Counted from the stretch's first letter, positions 1 to 5,986 are shown. The stretch: DNA of 9,607 nt from Oscillospiraceae bacterium (GCA_021640185.1 JAJXDX010000007.1:9818-19424); one strand, 5' to 3'. A program made the numbers and translations. The notes: generated by a model from the letters alone, not told the origin.

Positions 1-328
1 CGCCGAAGGTGGTCAGCGCCAGACCGGTCACGTTCTGGTTAGGCTTCAGCGTGATGGTCAAAAAGCAGTACAGCAGCGACGCGAGCAGCGCGCCCGCCAA
101 GCTGCACAGCAGCGGGATCAGCACGGCGAGGAAGGGGATGACCGGATAGCTGTAGTTCTGATAGAAGAACCCGCCGACGACGCCGGAGATCGCGCCGATG
201 TACATGATGCCGGGGATGCCGAGGTTAAGGTTGCCGGACTTCTCGGTCAGGATCTCGCCGGTCGCGCCGAACAGCAGCGGCGTTCCCTGCATGATCGCGC
301 TTTGGATAAAAACGATCGCAGTGCCCAT
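1..328 (-). CDS. Nucleoside ABC transporter permease, second subunit (NupQ/YufQ-like), partial
   Basis: Inner-membrane permease of the BPD_transp_2 family that pairs with the preceding permease to form the channel of a BMP-type purine nucleoside importer. Only the first 109 residues are visible; family members are about 300-320 residues, so roughly two thirds lies outside the window. The hallmark stretch GNLNLGIPGIMYIGA (about residues 32-46) matches the conserved GxLNLGxEGxMLxGA segment of this subunit, and LKPNQNVTGLAL near the end matches its conserved LKxNQxVxGLAL. Hydrophobic helices are visible at about residues 44-54 and 62-92. The ATG at 328 lies one base after the TGA of the upstream permease, in the arrangement TGACATG. 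It has its own GAGGAGGGG ribosome binding site, so translation is probably coupled. This is the last visible gene of the xpt operon. The family assignment is firm; the exact substrate is inferred from context. Confidence 0.9.
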   Translation of the reverse strand, partial: MGTAIVFIQSAIMQGTPLLFGATGEILTEKSGNLNLGIPGIMYIGAISGVVGGFFYQNYSYPVIPFLAVLIPLLCSLAGALLASLLYCFLTITLKPNQNVTGLALTTFG

Positions 329-329
329 G

Positions 330-1448
330 TCAATTCCCCTCCTCGACGGCGTCCGCTTTTTTGCGGTGGTTCAGATGGACGCGATAGTGGATGAAGAACT
401 CGCATCCGATGATGAAGAACAGGATGATCCCGGTCAGGATCTCGGAAAAATCGCCGTTGAGGCCGAAACGGGAGCTGACCTCGTCCGCGCCGCGCGACAA
501 AAACACCAGCAGCGCCGTGGTCAGCACCATCATGATCGGATCGAACTTCGCCAGCCACGACACCATGATCGCCGTGAAGCCGCGCCCGTCGACGAGGTTC
601 GCATCGATGGAGTGGGACGAGCCGCCCACCAGCAGCAGCCCTGCGATGCCGCACACCGCGCCGGACAGCGCCATCGTGCGGATCACGACCTTTTTGACGT
701 TGATGCCGATGTAGCGGGCGGTGTTCTCGCTCTCGCCGACGACCGAGATCTCGTACCCGTGCTTGCTGTAGCGCAGATACACGGTCATCAGCACCGTCAT
801 CACCACGACGATCAGGATGTTGAGCAGGTATTTCACCCCAAAGATCTCCGGGAACCAGCCGTGGCTGAGCAGGTTAGGCCCGACGACGTTGGAACCGGTC
901 TTGTCGGCGATCTTCAGGAAGAACTCGATCAGCTGGATCGCGACATAATTCATCATCAGGGTGAACAGCGTTTCGTTCGTGCCCCAGTTGGCCTTGAAGA
1001 ACGCCGGGATCATGCCCCAGATCATGCCGGCGGCGATCGCCGCCGCGGCCATGATCACGGTCAGCAGCCAGTCCGGCACCTTCCCGCCCAGCGAGAACAT
1101 ACACACCGCCGTGGCCAGACAGCCGATCAGCGTCTGCCCCTCGGCGCCGGTGTTCCAAAAGCGCATCCGGAACGCGGGCGTCACCGCCAGCGAGATGCAC
1201 AGCAGGATCGCCAGATCGTGCAGCGAAACGAGCAGACGTCCCTGCCCCACCGCACCTTGGATCATCGTGACGAAGACCGACAGCGGATCGTCGCCGGTCA
1301 GCAGCTTGGTCACGCCGGCGCATACGAGAACCGCAACGGCCAGCGCGATCACCCGGGCGAGGATCGCCGTGCGCAGCGGCACGTGATCGCGTTTGGTCAC
1401 ATACAGCAGCGGCTCGTGATGACGGGCCGCATCCTTTTTCTTGCTCAC
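330..1448 (-). CDS. Nucleoside ABC transporter permease, first subunit (NupP/YufP-like)
   Basis: A 372-residue multi-spanning membrane permease of the BPD_transp_2 family, the first of two channel subunits in a BMP/NupNOPQ-type purine nucleoside importer. FWNTGAEGQ (about residues 97-105) is the family hallmark near the first helices. NWGTNETLFTLMMNYVA (about 154-170) is the second conserved block. ARYIGINVKKVVIRTMALSG (about 244-263) corresponds to the cytoplasmic loop expected to dock on the ATPase. Around eight to ten hydrophobic segments can be seen, including about 27-48, 78-92, 128-150, 206-225, 258-275 and 334-354. The start is a GTG at 1448, only three bases after the ATPase stop codon; a GGAGGGG ribosome binding site sits within the end of the ATPase gene. 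The B. subtilis counterpart is about 350 residues, so the length is normal. The C-terminus is charged and cytoplasmic in character. Confidence 0.93.
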   Translation of the reverse strand: MSKKKDAARHHEPLLYVTKRDHVPLRTAILARVIALAVAVLVCAGVTKLLTGDDPLSVFVTMIQGAVGQGRLLVSLHDLAILLCISLAVTPAFRMRFWNTGAEGQTLIGCLATAVCMFSLGGKVPDWLLTVIMAAAAIAAGMIWGMIPAFFKANWGTNETLFTLMMNYVAIQLIEFFLKIADKTGSNVVGPNLLSHGWFPEIFGVKYLLNILIVVVMTVLMTVYLRYSKHGYEISVVGESENTARYIGINVKKVVIRTMALSGAVCGIAGLLLVGGSSHSIDANLVDGRGFTAIMVSWLAKFDPIMMVLTTALLVFLSRGADEVSSRFGLNGDFSEILTGIILFFIIGCEFFIHYRVHLNHRKKADAVEEGN

Positions 1449-1451
1449 GGC

Positions 1452-2996
1452 TCACCCCTCCTTCCCGTCGGCCTTTTTCGCTTTGGCCGTTTGGGTCATC
1501 AGCAGACCGATCTCTTCCTTCGTGGCGCTGCGGCCGTCCAGCATCCCGGTCACCCGGCCGCCGCCGATCACCATGATCCGGTCGCACAGCGCCATCAGCA
1601 CATCCAGATCCTCGCCGACGAAGATGACGGCCACGCCTTCTTCCTTCTGCCGGTTGAGGAGGTTATAGATCAGATACGAGGAGTTGATGTCCAGCCCGCG
1701 CACGGGGTAGGCCGCCATCAGCACCGTCGGTGCGCTGGCGATCTCGCGCCCGACCAGCACCTTCTGCACGTTGCCGCCGGACAGCCGGCGCACCGGCGTG
1801 TTCGGTCCGGGGGTCGCGACCTCCAGATCCTCGATGATCTGGTCGGCCAGCTTGCGCGGCGGCTCCCGGTCGACGAACACCGAGCGGCCCTTGCGGTAGC
1901 TGCGCAGCATCATGTTGTCGATGATGTCCATGTTGCCGACGAGGCCCATGCCCAGCCGGTCCTCCGGCACGAAGGAGAGCCGAACGCCCAGCTCGCGGAT
2001 CTGCATGGGGGTCTTGTCGCGCAGATCTTCGGTCTTGCCCGTGGCGGGATCCTGATACAGGATCTCGCCGCCGGACAGCTGCTGCAGCCCGGCGATCGCC
2101 TCCAGCAGCTCGCGCTGGCCGGAACCGGCGATGCCTGCGATGCCCAAGATCTCGCCGCTGCGGGCAGTGAAGCTGACGTCGTCGAGCAGCCGCACGCCGT
2201 CGCGGTTGATGCAGTCGGCGCCGCGCACGATCAGCCGGTCGGCCGGATCGTGCGGCGCGGTGCGCTCGATGTTCAGCGTGATCTTTTTGCCGACCATCAT
2301 CTCGGTCAGCTCCGCCTCGGACGTGTGCGCCGTTTCCACCGTGCCGATGTACTCGCCCTTGCGCAGCACCGCCACCCGGTCGGACAGGCTCATCACCTCA
2401 TTGAGCTTGTGCGTGATGATCAGAATGGATTTGCCGTCGTCACGCATCCGGCGCAGGATGGCGAACAGCTTATCCGTTTCCTGCGGGGTCAGCACGGCCG
2501 TCGGCTCGTCCAAGATCAGGATGTCCGCGCCGCGGTACAGTACCTTCACGATCTCGACGGTCTGCTTTTCGGATACCGACATGGCATAGATCTTCTTTTT
2601 CGGATCGATATCGAAGCCGTAGCGGGCCGAGATCTCGGCCACCCGTTTCGCTGCGTCGCGCAGGCTGAAGCGGCGGCCGTCGTCGATGCCCAGCACGATG
2701 TTCTCGGTCGCCGTGAACACGTCGACCAGCTTGAAATGCTGGTGGATCATCCCGATGCCGTAATCGAAGGCATCGCGCGGCGAGTTGATCGAGGCGGGCT
2801 GTCCGCCCACCAGGATCTCGCCCTCGTCCGGGTGATAGATCCCGGCGATCATGTTCATCAGCGTGGTCTTGCCGCTGCCGTTCTCGCCCAGCACGGCCAA
2901 GATCTCGCCCTTCCGGACGGTCATGCTGACGTCCCGGTTGGCGATGACCTGCTCGCCGAAGCGTTTGGTCACGTGGCGTAATTCAAGCGCGTTCAC
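1452..2996 (-). CDS. Nucleoside ABC transporter ATP-binding protein with two ABC domains (NupO/YufO-like)
   Basis: A 514-residue cytoplasmic ATPase that powers the two downstream permeases. It holds two ABC domains in one chain, as in NupO/YufO and the RbsA/MglA class. Domain 1 has Walker A GENGSGKT (about 37-44), Q-loop Gln near 86, a non-canonical signature MSVSEKQ (about 139-145), Walker B ILILDEP (Asp163, Glu164) and switch His196. Domain 2 is degenerate at catalytic positions: the Walker A-like GIAGSGQREL (from about 288) has Gln where Lys is expected, and Walker B reads LMAAYP with no Asp-Glu pair. The switch His is replaced in VGEDLD. However, domain 2 keeps a proper LSGGN signature (405-409). 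This asymmetry is known for the family. The reading frame opens upstream with a TTG at 3011, but that codon overlaps the ribosome binding site, so the GTG at 2996 is chosen. Three bases separate its stop from the next start. Confidence 0.94.
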   Translation of the reverse strand: MNALELRHVTKRFGEQVIANRDVSMTVRKGEILAVLGENGSGKTTLMNMIAGIYHPDEGEILVGGQPASINSPRDAFDYGIGMIHQHFKLVDVFTATENIVLGIDDGRRFSLRDAAKRVAEISARYGFDIDPKKKIYAMSVSEKQTVEIVKVLYRGADILILDEPTAVLTPQETDKLFAILRRMRDDGKSILIITHKLNEVMSLSDRVAVLRKGEYIGTVETAHTSEAELTEMMVGKKITLNIERTAPHDPADRLIVRGADCINRDGVRLLDDVSFTARSGEILGIAGIAGSGQRELLEAIAGLQQLSGGEILYQDPATGKTEDLRDKTPMQIRELGVRLSFVPEDRLGMGLVGNMDIIDNMMLRSYRKGRSVFVDREPPRKLADQIIEDLEVATPGPNTPVRRLSGGNVQKVLVGREIASAPTVLMAAYPVRGLDINSSYLIYNLLNRQKEEGVAVIFVGEDLDVLMALCDRIMVIGGGRVTGMLDGRSATKEEIGLLMTQTAKAKKADGKEG

Positions 2997-3002
2997 AACA
3001 AA

Positions 3003-3009
3003 CCTCCCC
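3003..3009 (-). promoter_or_regulatory. Ribosome binding site that fixes the ATPase start
   Basis: GGGGAGG lies six bases upstream of the GTG at 2996, ideal Shine-Dalgarno spacing. The frame also contains an in-frame TTG at 3011, but using it would put the ribosome binding site inside the coding sequence and leave the TTG without a site of its own. The protein therefore most likely begins with the residues NALELRHV after the initiator Met. Confidence 0.8.
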
Positions 3010-3012
3010 AAA

Positions 3013-3068
3013 TGCGGGATCCCCGCGTTGCTCGTCTTTCGTCAAAATGACGCGGGGGATCCCCGCGT
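3013..3068 (-). repeat. Two copies of a G+C-rich stem-loop sequence before the ATPase gene
   Basis: The minus strand carries ACGCGGGGATCCC twice within about 55 bases. The first copy folds as an 8-bp perfect stem (3050-3057 with 3061-3068, 3-base loop) and is followed by CATTTTG. The second folds as a 5-bp stem (3014-3018 with 3022-3026, 3-base loop) and ends only a few bases before the ATPase ribosome binding site. The copies could also pair with each other. Possible roles are transcription attenuation, mRNA protection or modulation of ATPase translation; the sequence does not decide between these. Confidence 0.6.
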
Positions 3069-3119
3069 AAAGAGCCCGATCCCCCCACCGGTCGCGCGGA
3101 TCGGTGGGGGGACATCGGG
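3069..3119 (-). terminator. Long intercistronic stem-loop after the binding-protein gene; possible partial terminator
   Basis: Starting 13 bases after the lipoprotein stop codon, the minus strand folds into a strong hairpin. A 6-bp outer helix (3075-3080 with 3114-3119) and a 10-bp inner helix (3081-3090 with 3102-3111) are separated by a 2-base bulge (3112-3113) and enclose an 11-base loop. The stem is followed by CTCTTTA, a weak T-run, so it may act as a leaky terminator or as a 3' stabiliser of the lipoprotein message. Either role would give more binding protein than transporter core, a common arrangement in ABC importer operons. Confidence 0.55.
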
Positions 3120-3132
3120 ATCAGTTCTTCGC

Positions 3133-4404
3133 TCAGCCGAAGTTGGTGTTCAGGTTGGTCACACCGTCGATGGTCAGATCGAAGTACGGCGCGGAGCGGA
3201 ACAGCTTCGCGTTGGACTCGTCGAAGTAGCCGTCGTGGATGACGTTGCTCTCGGCCGTCTTGTCGCCGTCGAAGTCGATCATGTACTCGGTCATGGTCTT
3301 GCCCTCAACGGTGAACTTGCTGGTGTCGAACACGTGCAGGGTGCCGGCAGCGAACGCCTTGACCGCCTCGTCGATCTTGGCGGCGGTGCCCTCGGCGGCA
3401 ACATCCTGATTCAGGCCGCTGAGCACGACGGAGTTCGCGTCGATGTCACCGCACCAGTCGGCGTCGATCTCGCCGCCGCTGACCACGGTCTCGATGATGT
3501 ACTTGAAGTAGGGCGCCCAGTTGATCGCAGAGGAAACGATGAAGGTGTTCTTACCGGCGGAGTAGGTGCTGCCGTTGTAGGAGACGTTCGGCACACCGGC
3601 CAGCTCGCAGGCGGTGGGGGCGCCGAGGGAGTCGGCGTGCTGGCTGATCAGCACGCACTTGTCGGTCTCGATCAGGGACTTCGCAGCTTCCTGCTCCTTG
3701 GACTGATCGTACCAAGAACCGGTGTAGCGGACCTTCATGGTCGCGCTCTCGCACACCGAGCGGGCACCGAGGTAGAAGGAGGTCATGCCGGAAACGACTT
3801 CCGCATAGGTGAAGGCGCCGACGTAGCCGATGACGGCCTGCTCCTTCGTGATCTTGCCGCTCTCGATCATCTCGTTGAGCTTCAGACCGGCAGCGATACC
3901 GGCCAGATAACGGCCCTCATAGATGGAAGCGAACGCGTTGTGCAGATTCTTGATGCCGCCGGTCTTGGCCGAGGTGCCGGTCGCATGGCAGAACTGGACG
4001 TTCGGATATTCCTTCGCGGCACGCGCGAGGAACTGCTCGTGGCCGAAGGAGTCGGCGAACACGACCTTGCAGCCCTTGCTGCCGGCCAGATCCACAGCGG
4101 CGTCGTAGCAGGAGTTGTCCTCGCCGATGTTCGGGACGATGACGACCTGCTCATCCTTCAGGCCGAGGCCTTCTTTGACGGACTTGAGCGCTTGGATGAA
4201 GTTGTTGTCGTAGGTGGAGTTCTCGTCATGCAGGCAGATCATGCCGATCTTGAAATCGTCCGGGATCTGCACGGTGGTGCTGACGGCTTTGCGGGGCAGA
4301 AGATCTTCGCTCATGCCTTTGCGGGCGTTCGTCTGCGTTTCACCGCAGGCGGCCAGAGCCAGGACCATGACCAGAGCCAGAACGATAGCCAGGATTTTTT
4401 TCAT
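3133..4404 (-). CDS. BMP-family purine/nucleoside-binding lipoprotein of an ABC importer (NupN/PnrA-like)
   Basis: The extracytoplasmic substrate-binding lipoprotein of the importer. The 423-residue product begins with a lysine-bearing n-region, a hydrophobic core and the lipobox LAAC, giving lipidated Cys20 after cleavage. The mature part shows BMP/Med/PnrA-family features: FKIGMICLHDENSTYDNNF (about 51-69) as the first strand and loop, VVFADSFGHEQ (114-124), NAFASIYEGRYLAGIAAG (156-173), the most diagnostic block, and IGYVGAFTYAEVVSG (192-206). About 60 residues extend beyond the core of shorter relatives such as B. subtilis YufN. The frame opens further upstream, but the ATG at 4404 is chosen because GGAGGA lies seven bases before it and the signal peptide starts there. 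PnrA-type proteins bind purine nucleosides. The guanine riboswitch and xpt upstream support guanosine or a related purine as ligand, but this is inference. Confidence 0.94.
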   Translation of the reverse strand: MKKILAIVLALVMVLALAACGETQTNARKGMSEDLLPRKAVSTTVQIPDDFKIGMICLHDENSTYDNNFIQALKSVKEGLGLKDEQVVIVPNIGEDNSCYDAAVDLAGSKGCKVVFADSFGHEQFLARAAKEYPNVQFCHATGTSAKTGGIKNLHNAFASIYEGRYLAGIAAGLKLNEMIESGKITKEQAVIGYVGAFTYAEVVSGMTSFYLGARSVCESATMKVRYTGSWYDQSKEQEAAKSLIETDKCVLISQHADSLGAPTACELAGVPNVSYNGSTYSAGKNTFIVSSAINWAPYFKYIIETVVSGGEIDADWCGDIDANSVVLSGLNQDVAAEGTAAKIDEAVKAFAAGTLHVFDTSKFTVEGKTMTEYMIDFDGDKTAESNVIHDGYFDESNAKLFRSAPYFDLTIDGVTNLNTNFG

Positions 4405-4441
4405 GTTCTCTTCCTCCGTTTGTTCGTTGATGGATATGTGG

Positions 4442-4457
4442 ATCGCCATCCGGCGAT
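4442..4457 (-). other. Small stem-loop in the xpt to lipoprotein gap
   Basis: The 64-base gap between xpt and the lipoprotein gene contains a 6-bp perfect stem (4442-4447 with 4452-4457) with the tetraloop GGAT on the minus strand. No T-run follows, so it is not a terminator, and the two genes should be co-transcribed. It may simply be an mRNA processing or stability element. No separate promoter is apparent in the gap. Confidence 0.4.
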
Positions 4458-4468
4458 TGGAGATAAGT

Positions 4469-5044
4469 TCAGTCGGCGAACGTGATCTCGCCGTCGTCGT
4501 TCATGGACTGCACGCGCGCTAAGCTTTCTACCCGCACGCCTTGGCTGCGGATGCGCTGCCCGCCGTCTTGGAACGCTTTTTCGATCAGGATGCCCGCCCC
4601 GGCGACCGTGCCGCCCGCTTGGCCCACCAGATCGATCAGCCCCTGCAGCGCCTCGCCGTGGGCGAGGAAATCGTCGATCAGCAGCACGTGTTCGCCGCTG
4701 TGCAGGAACTCTTTGGAAACGATGACCTGATTGACGTTGCCGTGGGTGTAGGAGCGCACCGTCGCGGCATAGACATCGTCCGGCAGGTTGGCGGTCTTGG
4801 CCTTTTTGGCGAACACCAGAGGCACGCCGAACGCCTGCGCCACCAGCGTGGCGATCGCGATGCCGGAGGCCTCCACCGTCAGCACCTTGTCCACCCGCAC
4901 ACCGGAAAAGCGGCGGCGAAATTCCTGCGCCAGCTGCTCCATGAGCGCGATGTCCATTTGGTGATTGATGAAGCTGTCCACCCGCAGCACGTTGCCGGGC
5001 GCGACCTTGCCGTCGCGCCGGATGCGATCCTCCAAAAGCTGCAT
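4469..5044 (-). CDS. xpt: Xanthine phosphoribosyltransferase
   Basis: A 191-residue cytoplasmic purine salvage enzyme that joins xanthine (and, less well, guanine) to PRPP to make XMP or GMP. The length matches the family (B. subtilis Xpt is about 194 residues). The PRPP-binding loop is VLLIDDFLAHGEAL (about 120-133), with the paired acidic residues Asp124-Asp125. The preceding block VLTVEASGIAIATLVAQAFGVPLVFAKK (about 54-81) matches the Xpt-specific PRPP/base-binding region. N-terminal VDSFINHQMD (22-31) matches the conserved segment of Xpt. The ATG at 5044 is chosen over further-upstream in-frame codons because a GGGGAGG site precedes it by eight bases and the upstream part is the riboswitch terminator region. 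It is the first gene of the operon. In B. subtilis xpt is paired with the permease gene pbuX; here an ABC nucleoside importer takes that place. Confidence 0.96.
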   Translation of the reverse strand: MQLLEDRIRRDGKVAPGNVLRVDSFINHQMDIALMEQLAQEFRRRFSGVRVDKVLTVEASGIAIATLVAQAFGVPLVFAKKAKTANLPDDVYAATVRSYTHGNVNQVIVSKEFLHSGEHVLLIDDFLAHGEALQGLIDLVGQAGGTVAGAGILIEKAFQDGGQRIRSQGVRVESLARVQSMNDDGEITFAD

Positions 5045-5068
5045 GAGCCTGTCCTCCCCTCGGCGAAC

Positions 5069-5102
5069 AAAAAAACAGGGGCGCTCGGTCGAACGTCCCT
5101 GT
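5069..5102 (-). terminator. Intrinsic terminator of the purine riboswitch
   Basis: The minus strand folds into a hairpin of about 11 pairs (5091-5101 with 5076-5086) with one A-C mismatch, one G-T wobble and the tetraloop GACC. Seven T residues (5075-5069) follow directly. It sits between the purine aptamer and the xpt ribosome binding site, exactly where a riboswitch-controlled transcription terminator is expected. The terminator ends 24 bases before the xpt ATG. Confidence 0.87.
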
Positions 5103-5103
5103 G

Positions 5104-5156
5104 TCAATGCAAAGCAGGACAACGGCCGAATGCCGCTGTCTGATCCTCTGCATCGA
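5104..5156 (-). promoter_or_regulatory. Alternative (ligand-free) fold of the riboswitch expression platform
   Basis: An 11-bp helix can form between 5146-5156 and 5104-5114, enclosing a second 9-bp hairpin (5132-5140 with 5118-5126, loop ATTCG). The outer helix uses the same bases (5151-5156) that form the 3' strand of aptamer helix P1, so it competes with the ligand-bound aptamer. In addition, GTCCTG (5115-5120) can pair imperfectly with the 5' arm of the terminator (5095-5101), a plausible antiterminator contact. The pairings are seen in the sequence; their regulatory order is inferred. Confidence 0.6.
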
Positions 5157-5221
5157 TAGTCCGGTCATTTACGGCGACCGGGTAGAAACTTCAAAACCGT
5201 ATCATTTGATATATATCGATG
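5151..5221 (-). ncRNA. Purine riboswitch aptamer, guanine class
   Basis: A 71-base aptamer with the full purine-riboswitch layout. P1 is a perfect 7-bp helix (5215-5221 with 5151-5157). P2 is TCAAA/TTTGA (5205-5209 with 5191-5195), capped by loop GATACGG (5197-5203). The junction carries the invariant TTTCTACC (5181-5188). P3 is a 6-bp helix (5175-5180 with 5162-5167), capped by CCGTAAA (5168-5174). The GG of L2 and CC of L3 are available for the known loop-loop kiss. The last junction reads GACT, with C at 5159. This is the specificity position (C74 in B. subtilis xpt numbering): C pairs with guanine-type ligands, whereas adenine riboswitches have U. It lies directly upstream of xpt with a terminator between, so guanine binding is predicted to reduce expression of the operon. 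Confidence 0.95.
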
Positions 5222-5244
5222 TGCCCTGTTCAGTTGTCGCCTTT

Positions 5245-5273
5245 ATTATAACGCGCCGCGGCGCGCTTGTCAA
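5245..5273 (-). promoter_or_regulatory. Vegetative (sigma-A type) promoter of the xpt operon
   Basis: A perfect -35 TTGACA (5268-5273) and a perfect -10 TATAAT (5245-5250) are separated by exactly 17 bases, predicting a start near 5238, about 17 bases before riboswitch helix P1. The spacer contains a 14-bp perfect palindrome, reported separately. Such a consensus promoter fits an operon whose control is exerted after initiation, by the riboswitch. Confidence 0.92.
5252..5265. promoter_or_regulatory. Perfect 14-bp palindrome inside the promoter spacer
   Basis: CGCGCCGCGGCGCG fills almost the whole gap between the -35 and -10 boxes and is its own reverse complement. Its position is that of a classic repressor operator, and it stands out against the A+T-rich DNA on either side. 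It matches no operator that I recognise, and a pure G+C palindrome can arise by chance in such a genome, so a regulatory role is tentative. Confidence 0.45.
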
Positions 5274-5274
5274 T

Positions 5275-5288
5275 TAGAGTTGCCTCTA
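5275..5288. repeat. Inverted repeat abutting the -35 box
   Basis: TAGAG (5284-5288, minus strand) and CTCTA (5275-5279) flank GCAA. The repeat ends one base before the TTGACA box. It could be a binding site just upstream of the promoter or a minor RNA hairpin at the end of the amidase transcript. It has only five pairs and no T-run, so neither role is secure. The remaining gap (5289-5347) holds no gene and only a weak 4-bp hairpin (5319-5322 with 5328-5331). Confidence 0.35.
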
Positions 5289-5347
5289 TCTTTTGCCCGA
5301 ACGTCAACGTCGAAATTTGTGGAATTGCCACGATCTTTGCGGGTCCG

Positions 5348-5986
5348 TCAGAGGGCAGCGCGGATCTCGTCGAGCAGGGCGTCCCACGCCTCGGGGCAGC
5401 GCACGTGATAGCGCGGGCATTCCTTGCCGCTGACATCGTAGTGGCGGATGACCGCCTCCGGTGACAGCCCCGTTTCGCGGCACAGCCACGAGACGAGCCG
5501 CACCAGCGCGGCGTTCGTCACGGCGGAGAACTGCCCGCTCTCGTCCGGGTGGCAGACCTCGACCGCGATCGTGTCGCGGTTGCGTGCGTTGCTGGCCACC
5601 GCGCGCTCGCCGAGCGGGACGCACTGCACGATCTCGCCGGACAGGCCGACGATGAAATGGGCGCAGACCTCGGTGTCCGCGCGGGCGAAATAGTTGCGGT
5701 TGTTCATCGCCGACGTGCCGGGGTTGCCCACATAGTGGATCACGATGCCGGTCAGATCCGCGAGCGGCGTGCCGCTGCGCGAGCCGCCCACCGGCAGCAG
5801 CGCCGGATCGATCCAGTCCGGGATCGGCAGCTCCGCCGCCCGGCGCACCCGCTGTGCCGCCGCGTGGCCGGGCGAGAAGAGCCACAGTGCGCCCGCGCCC
5901 ACCGCGAGCACCAGCAAAAACAGCGCACCGCGCAGCAGCGCGGTGCGGCTGCGGCGGCTGCGCCGCCGGATCGATTTTTTCGTCAT
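5348..5986 (-). CDS. Membrane-anchored N-acetylmuramoyl-L-alanine amidase (amidase_2 / PGRP fold)
   Basis: A 212-residue cell-wall hydrolase predicted to cut the bond between N-acetylmuramic acid and L-alanine of peptidoglycan outside the cytoplasm. A strongly basic N-terminus (residues 3-19) is followed by one hydrophobic helix (about 18-37), giving a type II anchor or an uncleaved signal; AAA at 42-44 could allow cleavage. The amidase_2 domain spans about 75-212. Candidate zinc ligands are His84 (GIVIHYVGN), His182 (IRHYDVSGKEC) and Cys190, with Lys188 in the position of the T7-lysozyme catalytic lysine. AHFIVGLSGEIVQCVP (109-124) and NRDTIAVEVCH (136-146) are typical family strands. No binding repeats are present. 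The ATG at 5986 has GGGAGGGG six bases upstream. It lies 84 bases after the GtrA gene and may share its transcript. A role in wall turnover or spore-related lysis is possible, but nothing in the sequence decides it. Confidence 0.92.
   Translation of the reverse strand: MTKKSIRRRSRRSRTALLRGALFLLVLAVGAGALWLFSPGHAAAQRVRRAAELPIPDWIDPALLPVGGSRSGTPLADLTGIVIHYVGNPGTSAMNNRNYFARADTEVCAHFIVGLSGEIVQCVPLGERAVASNARNRDTIAVEVCHPDESGQFSAVTNAALVRLVSWLCRETGLSPEAVIRHYDVSGKECPRYHVRCPEAWDALLDEIRAAL

Noticed and set aside
198..2981. A 927-codon open frame on the plus strand, opposite the ATPase and first permease genes.
   Set aside because: Its product is rich in His, Arg, Asp, Ala and Gln with no recognisable domain, the usual look of an antisense frame over a G+C-rich gene. 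The opposite strand encodes clear ABC transporter proteins with ordered motifs and ribosome binding sites.
4405..4449. Upstream extension of the lipoprotein to an earlier in-frame start (adds 15 residues).
   Set aside because: The extension would place the ribosome binding site inside the coding region and put a polar stretch ahead of a proper lipoprotein signal peptide.
2851..4485. A 544-codon plus-strand frame opposite the lipoprotein gene.
   Set aside because: It is low-complexity in Val, Gly, Asp and Ala, has no domain, and fully overlaps the BMP lipoprotein gene, whose protein is clearly real.
5045..5122. Upstream extension of xpt by 26 residues.
   Set aside because: The added part lies over the riboswitch terminator and its T-run, and family members begin at the chosen Met.
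5151..5221. Adenine-class assignment for the purine aptamer.
   Set aside because: The specificity base in the last junction is C (GACT), which marks the guanine class; adenine aptamers have U there.
5289..5347. Possible terminator for the amidase gene (4-bp stem GTGG/CCAC at 5319-5331).
   Set aside because: The stem is too short and the following AAATTT is not a T-run.
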